From contig MKUN01000029.1 in assembly GCA_001897835.1 (NCBI GenBank), positions 124,001 to 188,000 of the forward strand: a stretch of DNA of 64,000 nucleotides, read 5' to 3'. Numbering within the stretch: the stretch's first letter is position 1; each line of letters opens with the position of its first letter. The position numbers and the translations under genes were made by a program. The DNA is from Bacteroidetes bacterium 46-16 (GTDB taxonomy: Bacteria; Bacteroidota; Bacteroidia; Chitinophagales; Chitinophagaceae). Shown here one piece after another: positions 26,376 through 36,012 of the stretch. The notes beneath the pieces are model-generated. The model was not told where the DNA came from and made no database searches. It worked only from the letters and a program-made list of their open reading frames with translations.

Positions 26376-28541
26376 TTACTTTCTTTTATTAAAAATCCAT
26401 TTGAAAAGATTAATTGGTTTTCCTATTCCGCCGGAAATGGTATCCAGTAGGGAATAATCTTTATCAATTTTACTTTCCGCGTGTAGTCCAATTTCTGTTT
26501 GTTTAGGATAAAGAATAACAAAGCTGTTCTTCTGGAAATAGCTGGAAAGGTAGTAAGGCAGTTTGTTTAACTGCATATTGTAAGATAACTGATTCTTCCG
26601 AGATGAAATAACAATAAACAGATCATTGGGTTTTAATTCGCGACTAAAGATCAGGAAGTCGTCCCATTCTGTAAACTTGTTGAAAATGAGTTTGCCAGGA
26701 ATGATACTCTGTTGCTGCAAAATTTTCATTTCCACGAGCGTGTCCGGATCAGAGAAAAATGTCACTGGAATTCCTACTTCTTTTGAAATCGTTAGAAGCT
26801 TGCCGAACCAATGTCTAAAACCGGTTTCCAATTCTGCTTTTGGAGGTACTGCTACAATAAGCCTTTTAATTGTATTAAAAGGCTGCACTGGTTTATAGAT
26901 GTAAATTGTCTCGGATACTTTATTCAGAATATCCTCGGCTTTAGGACCGAAAAACTCTAAATTGTTCTTTTGCTTATGAAGACCGATCAAAATGTCTGTA
27001 ATATGATGTTCCTTAATTGTATAGATAATACCATTACTCACATTAAAATCAAAACGGGTTAAGGGGAGTATGATGCTTTCTGTAGCAGAGGCATGTACTA
27101 AAGCTTTATCTATTATTTTTTTACCCTTAATTGAACTGTTGTCATCCGCCTCTCCATCGTGGGTGACATGTAAGGCATAAACCGGGATATTACTTTTTCG
27201 GGGCTTAAGCATTAACCCGAAATCCACTAATTCAGAAACCGTTTCTGGATAAGCAAGGGAAATAAGAATTTTCTCAGTCGTTATTTTTTCTTCTGGATTT
27301 TCCTTTTCTTCAAGCAGTGCAAGGTTTGAGGACGCTTTTTCCACTACAAAAGAGCTGATAGCACAACTAACCAATATAAGGAGTATGGTCCCGTTTAAGA
27401 CATCTTCGTTTAGTAGTCTTATCGGTTCACCTGAAACTGTTTCTCCAATAATAATATTATATCCAACAAGGATAATAGCCAGGGTTGCCGCCGCATGGCT
27501 GGTACTTAAACCAAAGATAATATTACCTTGGTCAGGGGATAAACCAAACGCTTTTTGGGTGATTTTTGCAGCGATATATTTTGTGACAATTGCAACAACG
27601 ATGATTACACCTGCTACTTTTAAAGCTCCCCAGCCCTGAACTAAAACACTTACATCTACCAACATCCCTACGCTGATCAGAAAAAAAGGAATAAATAAAG
27701 CATTACCTACAAAATTAATCCGGTTCATCAAGGGAGAGGAATGCGGTACAAATTTATTTAGAACCAATCCGGAAAAAAAGGCTCCTATAATTGCTTCCAA
27801 ACCGGCTGCTTCGGCTAAAAAAGCAGAAAGAAACACCATGGCAAGCACAAAGATGTACTGCGATACGCTATCTTCATGATGCTTAAAAAACCACCGGGTA
27901 ACTACCGGAAAAAGAAAAAATACGATACAAACGAAAATAACCGCTGAAATACTAAGCTGAACCCAAAAAATTGAAGAAGCTCCCTCTTTGCTCATGCCTG
28001 CTACTCCGGCTAAAATTAACAGGGCAAGAACATCAGTAATCATGGTGCCACCAATAGTTAATGCGATAGCATGGTCTCTGGCAACTCCATACTTGCTTGC
28101 AATGGGGTATGAAACTAAGGTATGCGTAGAGAACATACTGGCCAGCAGCAGGGAAGATAAAAAGTTAAAATCTAAAATATAATAACTGGCTAAGGTTCCA
28201 AAAATAAGAGGCAGAAGAAAAGTGGTCATACCAAATAAAAATATCTTTGCTTTGTTTCTTTTAAATTCGGCAATATCAATTTCCAAGCCTGCAAGGAACA
28301 TAATATATAATAAGCCCGCCGTTCCGAATAATACAATGCTGCTGTCCCTTCTTAATAAATCAAGTCCATAGGGACCGGTGACCACACCAGCAAGAATAAG
28401 TCCGATAATATGGGGTACTTTAATCTTGTTTAACAAAATAGGGGCAAACAAAATAATAAAAAGTACCAGAGAAAATATAATGACTGGATTTTTAAGCGGT
28501 AAAGAAAACTCTAAAGCAGACAGCAAAATCATAATTAGCAT
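26376..28541 (-). CDS. CPA2-type cation:proton antiporter with C-terminal cytosolic domain
   Basis: A 721-residue protein. The N-terminal part (about 1-410) has 12 or 13 membrane helices with CPA2 hallmarks (GLILAGVVTGPYGL near 45, GLEAIIGAFFSGLVLNKFVP near 245). The C-terminal 300 residues form two alpha/beta units resembling universal-stress-protein domains (ILISLAYPETVSELVDFG and RLIVAVPPKAELETGF), a regulatory tail known in Bacteroidota antiporters. It would exchange Na+ or K+ for H+ across the inner membrane, aiding pH or osmotic stress. The lipoprotein upstream at 28560 is 18 bases away and probably cotranscribed. Confidence 0.88.
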   Translation of the reverse strand: MLIMILLSALEFSLPLKNPVIIFSLVLFIILFAPILLNKIKVPHIIGLILAGVVTGPYGLDLLRRDSSIVLFGTAGLLYIMFLAGLEIDIAEFKRNKAKIFLFGMTTFLLPLIFGTLASYYILDFNFLSSLLLASMFSTHTLVSYPIASKYGVARDHAIALTIGGTMITDVLALLILAGVAGMSKEGASSIFWVQLSISAVIFVCIVFFLFPVVTRWFFKHHEDSVSQYIFVLAMVFLSAFLAEAAGLEAIIGAFFSGLVLNKFVPHSSPLMNRINFVGNALFIPFFLISVGMLVDVSVLVQGWGALKVAGVIIVVAIVTKYIAAKITQKAFGLSPDQGNIIFGLSTSHAAATLAIILVGYNIIIGETVSGEPIRLLNEDVLNGTILLILVSCAISSFVVEKASSNLALLEEKENPEEKITTEKILISLAYPETVSELVDFGLMLKPRKSNIPVYALHVTHDGEADDNSSIKGKKIIDKALVHASATESIILPLTRFDFNVSNGIIYTIKEHHITDILIGLHKQKNNLEFFGPKAEDILNKVSETIYIYKPVQPFNTIKRLIVAVPPKAELETGFRHWFGKLLTISKEVGIPVTFFSDPDTLVEMKILQQQSIIPGKLIFNKFTEWDDFLIFSRELKPNDLFIVISSRKNQLSYNMQLNKLPYYLSSYFQKNSFVILYPKQTEIGLHAESKIDKDYSLLDTISGGIGKPINLFKWIFNKRK

Positions 28542-28559
28542 TTAAAAAGGGTATAGGAA

Positions 28560-29123
28560 TTATAACTTTTCTATTTCAACAGTATAAATTATTTTACAAT
28601 CATCTTGCTGCCTAATCTCTCTTTCCCCCTCCATTTTGTTTTTTGAAGTTGGATGAAGATTTATTGTAATAGCAGTTTTGCTATCTGGCTGTTGTTCAGA
28701 TGTTAGTCTGAGTTTGTTCTTTTTGTATAGTCCGCTGTAAATACGGTTAAATCTTTTGTTCGAAGTTACTTTAGCAACTACCCGGTTGCCTTGATAAGAT
28801 ATATTCCATTGCTCGGATTTTGTATCGCCAATAGCGGACCCTTGGCAGGTAGTTTCCGTACAAAGCATTTTTACATGCCAATTGCCCACAAGAGCGGAAT
28901 TGTATATACCTATAGAATCTAACTGTCTGCGTGTACTATCCAGATTACTTTGGAGTGCTATCAATCTTATTTCCTTTAGCTGGAGTTGTTGTTCCCAGTT
29001 GTGTAACTGCTGTTCTCTGGCATCTAGTGATTCTTTTGTATTCATCGTTTTTTCTTCTTTATGTTTGCCACAACTCATTAATAAGAGCATAAATACAAGG
29101 CAGAAAAAGTAGCAGGTCTTCAT
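28560..29123 (-). CDS. Lipoprotein with coiled coil and beta domain
   Basis: A 187-residue lipoprotein not recognised as a named family. The lipobox MSC places Cys at residue 18. Residues about 30-70 form a coiled coil (LDAREQQLHNWEQQLQLKE), and the remainder is strand-rich with the segment LVGNWHVKMLCTETTCQGSA, a pattern seen in small lipocalin-like barrels. It precedes the CPA2 antiporter on the same strand by 18 bases. A ligand-binding or envelope-structural role is possible. Confidence 0.65.
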   Translation of the reverse strand: MKTCYFFCLVFMLLLMSCGKHKEEKTMNTKESLDAREQQLHNWEQQLQLKEIRLIALQSNLDSTRRQLDSIGIYNSALVGNWHVKMLCTETTCQGSAIGDTKSEQWNISYQGNRVVAKVTSNKRFNRIYSGLYKKNKLRLTSEQQPDSKTAITINLHPTSKNKMEGEREIRQQDDCKIIYTVEIEKL

Positions 29124-29180
29124 AAATATGTTTTTAATTTAAAGATTTTATTATAAAGTCAATTTGGATACAACCAATTG

Positions 29181-29372
29181 TTACACGACTATTTCAACTT
29201 CATCAACAGAAACCAAGATTTTTTTGTCATTATAATTTACCCACAAATCTCTCCAGCCATGACTGTCGTATCCCAAAAAGGTCATATAGGGTTGTTCCTG
29301 CTGAAAATCATCAAAACCCCTGCCTATATATTTAAGCTTAATTCCTTGTGTTAGTTCCTTGTTTTTATCCAT
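29181..29372 (-). CDS. Small hypothetical protein
   Basis: A 63-residue acidic/basic mixed protein without signal peptide or membrane segment. It has a short strand-rich pattern (IKLKYIGRGF, then MTFLGYD and KKILVSVDEVEIVV). Not recognised. It lies 57 bases upstream of the lipoprotein gene on the same strand. Its composition and codon use look genuine, but no homologous family comes to mind. Confidence 0.45.
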   Translation of the reverse strand: MDKNKELTQGIKLKYIGRGFDDFQQEQPYMTFLGYDSHGWRDLWVNYNDKKILVSVDEVEIVV

Positions 29373-29603
29373 AAACTCAAGCAGATGTTAAATCATTAAA
29401 ATCAGAGCTTCAATGTATAGCCGCGTCAACATTTCCGAAGACTATTTCTTTAAATATAAAAAAGCAATCCTTATTGGCTATCCCGCAATATATAAAAAAT
29501 CAAAAGAAACATTCTATTAGTCATTCTGGAGATTACGCCTGTCCTCTTAAATTAAGCTCCGCAAAAAAAATACAATAACAGGTAATTTTAAAAGGAGAGT
29601 ATC

Positions 29604-29969
29604 ATGGAAACATCTACGGATGATTTAAAAGAAGTTTTGTTTAAAATAAATGCAAGCAATCATCGGACTAACGGACGTAAATTATTTAGCCTGGATAAGA
29701 ACCATTGTAGTTATTATGGGATTTGGGTTTGTGGTAGTAAAGTTTTAATTATTTATTAAACAGCTTTCATTGGCATTTAGGGGAACATCAGATATTTCGG
29801 GGTAAAGGCTATTCATCCTTGATTGGTATTCTCTTGGTAGCAGTTGGAGCTTTTATAGCTTTGCTCCGCATTTATTCGTTATCGGAATATTGAAAAGAAA
29901 CTACTTTCAAAAACTTATTTATTACCCCTCTTTGATTCTCTCATTGCTTTTAACCCCCGTCGATTTTAG
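29604..29969 (+). pseudogene. Decayed DUF202 (YidH-like) membrane protein gene
   Basis: Reading across three frames reconstructs a DUF202 membrane protein. Starting at ATG 29604 (METSTDDLKEVL), the frame shifts and continues as LAWIRTIVVIMGFGFVVVKF, where a TAA stop follows at 29746. The same frame continues as LFIKQLSLAFRGTSDI, then shifts near 29800 to KGYSSLIGILLVAVGAFIALLRIY, and shifts again near 29877 to RYRNIEKKLL, ending at TAG 29969. At least three frameshifts and a nonsense codon make this a clear relic. The bases from 29373 to 29603 contain only a 35-codon frame of doubtful value. Confidence 0.85.
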
Positions 29970-30014
29970 TAATAAGCATTTTACTGATACTATATCTGGC
30001 ACCGAGTTTATAAA

Positions 30015-30404
30015 CTACCCTGCAATGCCACTAAATAAGCTAAAAGCGATTATTGCTAAAACAATTAAAGTGATAATAACATACAGGTAATCTTCCTCCA
30101 ACAAAAATCCAAAAACAGAAAAAAGGACGCGTGCAACAGGTGTTGCAATTAGAATGAGAAGGCCAAGTTGAATAACAGCACGGCTGTGAAACTCGGTAAC
30201 ACCTGTAACTATTTGTTTTATCCCTTTTAAGTCCGACGGTTCGCCTCTGAATGTTTTATAATGAGGATGAGCAGAACCATGCTGAATGATATAGAGGACT
30301 CCGCCAATTAAAACAATACCTGCCGAAACCAGCACTCCAACTCTGAGTAAAGAACCCATAATGGATTCTATATCCTGATCCTTAATCTTTCTTTTTTCGC
30401 TCAT
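30015..30404 (-). CDS. DUF1634 membrane protein
   Basis: A 129-residue protein with three membrane helices and the DUF1634 pattern: a short charged N-terminus (MSEKRKIKDQDIESIMG), helix 1 with GVLVSAGIVLIGGVLYII, a periplasmic linker including FRGEPSDLKGIKQIVTG, and helices with LLILIATPVARVLFSVFGF. DUF1634 genes regularly follow TauE/SafE exporters; here it overlaps the TauE gene by 4 bases. It is therefore probably an accessory subunit of that exporter. Function is not otherwise known. Confidence 0.85.
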   Translation of the reverse strand: MSEKRKIKDQDIESIMGSLLRVGVLVSAGIVLIGGVLYIIQHGSAHPHYKTFRGEPSDLKGIKQIVTGVTEFHSRAVIQLGLLILIATPVARVLFSVFGFLLEEDYLYVIITLIVLAIIAFSLFSGIAG

Positions 30405-31237
30405 AGTGTCCCTGATATTCCGTTATAAATCATTTGTATCGCAAGAAAAGTAATGACAATGGCAAATAGAATACGCAACGATTTAGTTTGTGCTTTTACC
30501 AGAACTTTTGAACCTACAAAAGCCCCTCCCAAAACACCTAATACAATCGGCATGGAAAGCCCTGGATCACTATAACCGCGACTTAGATAAACCCCTGTAC
30601 TTGTTGCTGCTGTAACCCCGATCATAAAATTGCTGGTGGTCGTAGAAACTTTAAACGGAAGTTTCATAATATTATCCATTGCAATTACCTTTAAGGCTCC
30701 CGAACCGATTCCGAGCAAGCCTGAAATTACTCCCGCAACCATCATCATTAGAAATCCTCCCGGAACGTATGCTACTGTATAACTTATCTCTTTACCATCC
30801 TTTGTAGGATAACTGCTATTCAATCTTAACCATGCTGCCACCTTACCTGGCCTGCTGATAATTTTTTCCTGTCTTTTTCTCAGACTCACGCTCGCTGAGA
30901 TTAACAAAATAATTCCAAATAATACCGCAATGAGCTGGGTCGGAGCGTAAACTGCAACCAATGCTCCGGCAACGGCGCCCATAGTAGTAGCTATTTCCAG
31001 AAACATCCCAATTCGTATATTAGAAATACCTTCTTTTACATAAGCAGCCGCTGCTCCGGATGAAGTGGCAATTACAGAGATCAGTGAAGCTCCTATTGCA
31101 TAGCGTATGTCCACATGAAAGATCAGGGTAAGCATTGGAATAATTACTACCCCGCCTCCCAAGCCGGTGAGCGATCCGAGTAGCCCAGCTATAAATGCTC
31201 CAATTAATAGAATGAGAGTGAATACGAATATGCTCAT
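30401..31237 (-). CDS. TauE/SafE-family sulfite/anion exporter
   Basis: A 278-residue membrane protein with about eight helices, built from two related halves. Each half carries the family Gly-rich turn: LLGSLTGLGGGVVIIPML near residue 20 and GLLGIGSGALKVIAMD near residue 170. Members move sulfite, sulfoacetate or thiosulfate-type anions out of the cell. The DUF1634 partner overlaps its end and an Lgt homologue lies 27 bases upstream, so these three form an operon on the minus strand. A link to metal tolerance through sulfur anions is speculation. Confidence 0.87.
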   Translation of the reverse strand: MSIFVFTLILLIGAFIAGLLGSLTGLGGGVVIIPMLTLIFHVDIRYAIGASLISVIATSSGAAAAYVKEGISNIRIGMFLEIATTMGAVAGALVAVYAPTQLIAVLFGIILLISASVSLRKRQEKIISRPGKVAAWLRLNSSYPTKDGKEISYTVAYVPGGFLMMMVAGVISGLLGIGSGALKVIAMDNIMKLPFKVSTTTSNFMIGVTAATSTGVYLSRGYSDPGLSMPIVLGVLGGAFVGSKVLVKAQTKSLRILFAIVITFLAIQMIYNGISGTL

Positions 31238-31264
31238 CTAAAAGGGATTAAGTTCATGTCAAAC

Positions 31265-32437
31265 TTACAATGGAATCTGAACTTTGGTTTTTTTATTTGA
31301 GTAAGTTTTTGAGATAAATATTCCTACTATTCCGGCCAGTACCAGGAAAGCAGAGATCATTTCTGCCTGCGTAAAGCTTAGTCCCCAAAGATGATATTTT
31401 GAATTTACCCGGATGAGTTCAATTAGAAATCGCTCTACTCCCGCCATAATCAGGTAAATTGAAAATAAAAGTCCCGGTACATGAATCCGTTTTCTTAAAA
31501 ACCATAATATGGCGAACAGACCCAAGCACATGAGTACTTCATAAAATGGAGTTGGAAAAACGGGCAAGGACAGTTCGTTGCAATATCTACCTGTACATCC
31601 TGCAATAGGTATTCCTTCCTGCACCACATTGTGAGGAAATTTGAATGACCATACCCAGTCGGGGGCAAAATTTAACCAGGAAGGTTTAGGAGAGGTATTA
31701 ACAATGCCCCAATCACCATCTCCCGCCATCTGGCACCCGATACGGCCAACAGCATAGGCAAGCATCATCCCCGGCGCTCCAATATCAAGCATATGCACCG
31801 GTTTTATTCCATGTTTATTGGCAATAATTAATACTGATGCACCTCCAAATATCAATCCTCCATAGAAGGTTAGACCGCTAAAAGATAACATTTCAGCAAC
31901 CGGATCACGCACAAACTCATTCCAGTGTTCCAGATTATCAAAAAGTTTCGCTCCAAGGAAGCCCCATATAGCTGCCCAAATAATGAGCTTGCCCATTAAT
32001 TGATAGGGATGTTCAACTGCTTCTATGACTTTGAGCTCAGGTAACTGCTTTTTTCGCTTCTCTGCATAAGCCCAATAAGCCAGAAGGATACTTAAAAGGA
32101 TACCTCCTGATAAACTACCCTGAGCGGATAATAAAAGGCTTTGAGGATCATTAGTGAACTCCCTGTAATTAAACACTACATATACGAGTTTATAGCCGAT
32201 CAGAAATCCAAACAAAGCATTTCCTGCAATTTCTAATAAAGTTGCAGGTTGGCCGACAGTAAGGCAAACTTTATAAGGATGAATTAATCCCTGTTTTTCT
32301 TTTCGTTTTAATTCTTCTGAAAAAGCCCAGTATCCAGATATGAAAGCCACTGCAACGAAAAAACCAAAAGTTTGGATGGGCAGGGGAATATGTAAACCGG
32401 TTAAATATTCAATGAAATGTGTGAGGGTTGGAAACAT
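31265..32437 (-). CDS. lgt: Prolipoprotein diacylglyceryl transferase (Lgt) homologue
   Basis: A 390-residue membrane protein that fits the Lgt family, which adds diacylglycerol to the lipobox Cys. The signature region [17 protein letters not shown] (near residue 230) contains the invariant Arg, and [10 protein letters not shown] near 305 matches the PT-x-YE element; the remainder is hydrophobic. It is longer than housekeeping Lgt (about 290) because of inserts. It may be an extra copy carried with the element, serving the many lipoproteins encoded nearby, or a diverged member with another role. Gene position in a TauE/DUF1634 operon is unusual for lgt. Confidence 0.8.
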   Translation of the reverse strand: MFPTLTHFIEYLTGLHIPLPIQTFGFFVAVAFISGYWAFSEELKRKEKQGLIHPYKVCLTVGQPATLLEIAGNALFGFLIGYKLVYVVFNYREFTNDPQSLLLSAQGSLSGGILLSILLAYWAYAEKRKKQLPELKVIEAVEHPYQLMGKLIIWAAIWGFLGAKLFDNLEHWNEFVRDPVAEMLSFSGLTFYGGLIFGGASVLIIANKHGIKPVHMLDIGAPGMMLAYAVGRIGCQMAGDGDWGIVNTSPKPSWLNFAPDWVWSFKFPHNVVQEGIPIAGCTGRYCNELSLPVFPTPFYEVLMCLGLFAILWFLRKRIHVPGLLFSIYLIMAGVERFLIELIRVNSKYHLWGLSFTQAEMISAFLVLAGIVGIFISKTYSNKKTKVQIPL

Positions 32438-32512
32438 GACGATTATAATAATAGTAATAAGGTTGGCAAGTTAATATAATGGTCATAAAATGAAAATTAT
32501 AACCGTGCAACT

Positions 32513-33372
32513 TTATGTCATGTGATTCTTTTTATACTGCTTAGCTGTTTGACCAAATACACTTTTAAACGTTTTATTCAGATGGCTTTCATCCGTAAAG
32601 TTCATCTCGTAGGCGATTTCCGATATGGTAAGATCACTGAATTTAAGCCGCGTCTGTATTAGGTTCAGTTTGTATCGGGTAATGTAATCTTTAATAGTAT
32701 TGCCAGTCTCATTTTTAAAATACCTGTTCAAATGGTCAGGCGACTTATTAAAGCAAGCAGCTAAATTTTCAATTTTAATTAATTCTTTGTCATAAATATG
32801 ATGCTGGATATAGGTCATAATTTCATGGATTTTACTCTTTGGATTTTGCTTTTTCAAAAAAGTCGTAATACTCTGTTGTATGTTTCTGGCAATTAGGTGC
32901 AGGAGTAAAAAAACGATATTCTGTGTGATAATTTCATCAAAAACCTGCTTCTTCTCCCTCTCTTCGATTAATTGATAAATCAAAACCCTAAAAACATTAC
33001 GGTCGGCATTTGCAATAATGTTGCCCCTCACATTGTGATGGTATGGAAAATATATTCCAGCCTTTTAAAAAAATCACTTACATCCATTTTTTCTTCGTGC
33101 CTGTGTGTATTTTTAGAGAAAAAACTCTTTGTGAAATCAACAATACAAAACTTTGTTGGAGTAACAATCTGAAAGGTATGCGCATCTTCAGGCGTTAACA
33201 GAAATACATCTCCTTTTGAAAAATCAAAATGATTATTATTTATATTATGGATGCCGGTGCCATCAAGAACATAAATCAATTCAAAAAAATGGTGCTTGTG
33301 AAGACCAGATTTATTTGAACTAATCTCCTTAATAGCCACTTCCACATTCTTAAAAAGCTGTGCTGATTTCAT
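32513..33372 (-). pseudogene. AraC-family regulator split by a frameshift
   Basis: Two overlapping frames together make one AraC-type protein. The first (33372 to 33028, 114 codons) is the cupin-like sensor domain (HKHHFFELIYVLDG, GDVFLLTPEDAH). The second (33031 to 32513) gives the linker and the HTH pair (IENLAACFNKSPDHLNRYFK and ISEIAYEMNFTDESHLNKTFK, with VFGQTAKQYKK near the end). The first frame stops at ATG-TGA-GGGGC, and the second opens with GTG in the overlapping bases. One extra base there would join them into about 286 residues, the normal size. It is divergent from the P1B-4 ATPase at 33467 and was probably its regulator. Confidence 0.8.
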
Positions 33373-33430
33373 ATTGCAAATCTACTGAAAAATGTCGGTT
33401 TTTTACCTGTTTTAAGACCTTGTACAACGA

Positions 33431-33438
33431 TACCTTTG
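33431..33438 (+). promoter_or_regulatory. Candidate -7 element TACCTTTG upstream of P1B-4 ATPase
   Basis: Matches TAnnTTTG. A TTTT at 33410 lies 17 bases upstream as a weak -33. The ATPase start is 28 bases downstream. It lies in the 94-base space between the divergent AraC and ATPase genes. Confidence 0.4.
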
Positions 33439-33466
33439 CAGATGCAAGTGTTTAAATTTTAGTATC

Positions 33467-35374
33467 ATGGCAGAATTATCAATTACAAAACCGGCTGGTG
33501 GCTTATCTTTTGGTTTATGGGAAAAGCATGGAGCGGTAATAGTTACAGGTCTGTGTCTTCTGTTTATAGGCTTCGCATGGATGGCAGGTAGAAATGAAAT
33601 GAGAAGCTTGGAAATTGTCCTATATATCCTGGCTTATGTCATTGGCGGCTACCAAAAAGCTTTAGAAGGCTTAGAAACTTTGTTTAAGGAAAAAGACCTG
33701 GATGTGGATTTGCTGATGGTAATTGCGGCTATTGGCGCAGCTTCTATTGGATACTGGATGGATGGAGCAATCTTAATATTCATTTTCTCGCTGAGTGGAG
33801 CGTTAGAAGGATATACAATGGAAAAAACCAATAAGGATATACAATCTATAATGAAGCTCCGGCCAGAAGAAGCAGTACTGCTTGAAAACGGAAAGGAGAG
33901 AAAGGTAAAAGTAGAGGACTTAAAAAAGGGAAATATAATTTTAGTACGGCCGGGTGACCGTATTGCGGCAGATGGTATAATAATCGAAGGATATTCTGCC
34001 ATTAATCAGGCTTCAATTACGGGTGAGGCGATCCCCGTAGATAAAAGCAAAGGAGATGAGGTTTTTTCAGGAACTATTAACGGTCAGGGTGCTCTGGAAA
34101 TTAAGGTAACCAAACCGACGGAAGAAACTATGCTGGCCAAAATCATACATCTGGTACAAGAAGCCAAAAACGAAAAACCTCCAAGCCAGCTTTTTGTGGA
34201 GCGTTTTGAAGGGGTTTATGCAAAAGTTGTAGTAGCCGTTGCAATATTATTAATGATCTTACCACCATTTTTAATAAACTGGACATGGAGCGAAACTATA
34301 TACCGGGCAATGATTTTTCTTGTAGTGGCTTCTCCCTGTGCGCTGGTATCTTCCATTATGCCAGCCATTTTATCTGGGATATCTAATGCGGCAAGAAAAG
34401 GAGTTTTATTCAAAGGAGGTGTTCATCTGGAGCATATTGGCGGTGTTAAGGCTGTAGCATTTGATAAAACAGGTACGCTTACCAGCGGAAAGCCTAAAGT
34501 AGTAGATATCATTCCTTTTACAGATTATAATGAAACTGAGTTACTGCGCATAACCGCTTCTATCGAAACCCTTTCGGAGCATCCTATTGCCAAAGCAATA
34601 GTGAAAACCGCTAATGAAAAAAATATTCTTTTAGCAAAGCCAAAAGAATTACAAGCTATACATGGGTTAGGCGTTCATGGAATTTTAAACGACATCACGT
34701 ATAAGATAGGGAAAGTGGACATGTTAGAAGATATTGAGATAGCAGATGCATATTTACAACGTGCAGACCAGCTTGAAGAGCAGGGAAAGACTGTAATATT
34801 TGTGTCAGCGGATGGACAGCCAATCGGCCTTCTTTCTATCGAGGATACCATTCGCCCCCTGGCTAAAAAAGTTGTGGATGAATTAAAAGCAAAAGGTATA
34901 AAAGTAGCTTTATTAACGGGAGACACGGAAACCACAGGAAAGGCAATTGGCAAGCAGGCTGGAATTGATGAGGTTTTTGCACAGCTTTTACCTGAACAGA
35001 AAGTTGAGGCAATAAAAAAGCTGGAACGCAAATACGGTAAAGTTGCAATGGTTGGTGATGGAGTTAATGATGCACCTGCTTTAGCCACTGCCTCGGTTGG
35101 TATTGCAATGGGCAGTGCCGGAACAGATGTAGCCATGGAAACAGCGGATATTATTCTGATGGCAGATAACATAGAAAATATCCCGTTTGCGATTTCGCTG
35201 GGCGGTCGGACAAGCAGGGTAATAAAGCAAAACATAGCCTTTGCAATTACAGTTGCTTTAACTTTGGTGACACTAAACTTTATAGGCGGTATCATCAATT
35301 TGCCCGAGGGTGTGGTTGGACACGAAGGAAGTACGGTGTTGGTAATATTAAGCGGGTTAAGACTTTTGAAGTAA
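33467..35374 (+). CDS. P1B-4-type heavy-metal ATPase
   Basis: A 635-residue metal ATPase without N-terminal metal-binding domains. The ion-binding motif in TM6 is SPC (Ser289-Pro290-Cys291) instead of CPC, with a C-terminal HEGSTV in the last helix; both mark the P1B-4 group, which exports Co, Zn, Cd or Fe from the cytosol. Other elements are the TGEAIPVDK actuator motif, catalytic Asp333 in DKTGT, SEHPIA, TGDTETT and GDGVNDAP. It is divergent from the split AraC gene and followed 2 bases later by a nitroreductase, so the two are likely cotranscribed. Confidence 0.92.
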   Translation: MAELSITKPAGGLSFGLWEKHGAVIVTGLCLLFIGFAWMAGRNEMRSLEIVLYILAYVIGGYQKALEGLETLFKEKDLDVDLLMVIAAIGAASIGYWMDGAILIFIFSLSGALEGYTMEKTNKDIQSIMKLRPEEAVLLENGKERKVKVEDLKKGNIILVRPGDRIAADGIIIEGYSAINQASITGEAIPVDKSKGDEVFSGTINGQGALEIKVTKPTEETMLAKIIHLVQEAKNEKPPSQLFVERFEGVYAKVVVAVAILLMILPPFLINWTWSETIYRAMIFLVVASPCALVSSIMPAILSGISNAARKGVLFKGGVHLEHIGGVKAVAFDKTGTLTSGKPKVVDIIPFTDYNETELLRITASIETLSEHPIAKAIVKTANEKNILLAKPKELQAIHGLGVHGILNDITYKIGKVDMLEDIEIADAYLQRADQLEEQGKTVIFVSADGQPIGLLSIEDTIRPLAKKVVDELKAKGIKVALLTGDTETTGKAIGKQAGIDEVFAQLLPEQKVEAIKKLERKYGKVAMVGDGVNDAPALATASVGIAMGSAGTDVAMETADIILMADNIENIPFAISLGGRTSRVIKQNIAFAITVALTLVTLNFIGGIINLPEGVVGHEGSTVLVILSGLRLLK

Positions 35375-35376
35375 TT

Positions 35377-35994
35377 ATGGAAAGATACAATGTAGAACAG
35401 CTAAATTCCATCATATTGCATAGGCGAAGTATATATCCCTATCAATATGAAAAAGGCAAGGTTGTGCCCGATGAAATTATCTGGCAGATATTAGAAAATG
35501 CAAATCGTGCTCCAAATCATAAACAGACAGAACCCTGGAGGTTTTCCGTGTTTACTGATGAGGGGCTGAAATATTTTGGAGAACTGCAAGCCGAAATATA
35601 CAAGCGATATTCAGGTGAGAGTTTCAATGAAGGCAGGCATAAGAAATTATTAGATTACCCGCTGATTTCTTCTCACGTCATCGCTATCGGCATGAAGAGA
35701 AATGAGGCTAACAAACTGCCGGAAATAGAAGAGATAGAAGCCACAGCATGTGCTGTTCAAAATATGTTTTTAACCATTACAGCCTACGGCTTGGGTTCTT
35801 ATTGGACAACAGCGGGAATAACTTATTTTGAAGAAGCGAAATCCTATTTCCATTTGAATGCGAAGGACAAATTGTTGGGCTTCTTCTATATTGGCTACGT
35901 GGCAAAGCCATTGCTGATCCCGTCTAAAAGAAGGCCGATCCAGGAAAAAGTTAACTGGACTAATAATTGTGGAACAATGAATGAATTAATTTGA
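35377..35994 (+). CDS. Nitroreductase-family flavoprotein
   Basis: A 205-residue FMN-dependent oxidoreductase. The RRSIYPYQ region near residue 17 and ANRAPNHKQTEPWRF near 43 match the FMN-binding start of nitroreductases; AYGLGSYWTTAG near 140 and LGFFYIGYVAKP near 168 cover the second half. Single-domain length is typical (YdjA-like). It would reduce nitro or quinone compounds with NAD(P)H, possibly easing oxidative stress from metals. It starts 2 bases after the ATPase stop, and a lipoprotein follows 18 bases later. Confidence 0.87.
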   Translation: MERYNVEQLNSIILHRRSIYPYQYEKGKVVPDEIIWQILENANRAPNHKQTEPWRFSVFTDEGLKYFGELQAEIYKRYSGESFNEGRHKKLLDYPLISSHVIAIGMKRNEANKLPEIEEIEATACAVQNMFLTITAYGLGSYWTTAGITYFEEAKSYFHLNAKDKLLGFFYIGYVAKPLLIPSKRRPIQEKVNWTNNCGTMNELI

Positions 35995-36012
35995 TAACAA
36001 AAACAGAAAATC

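Noticed and set aside
29413-29520. 35-codon frame between the small hypothetical gene and DUF202 relic
   Set aside because: No recognisable features; A/T-rich spacer easily gives such frames.
29890-30090. 66-codon frame after the DUF202 relic
   Set aside because: It is out of frame with the relic, begins inside it, and its second half is antisense to the DUF1634 gene.
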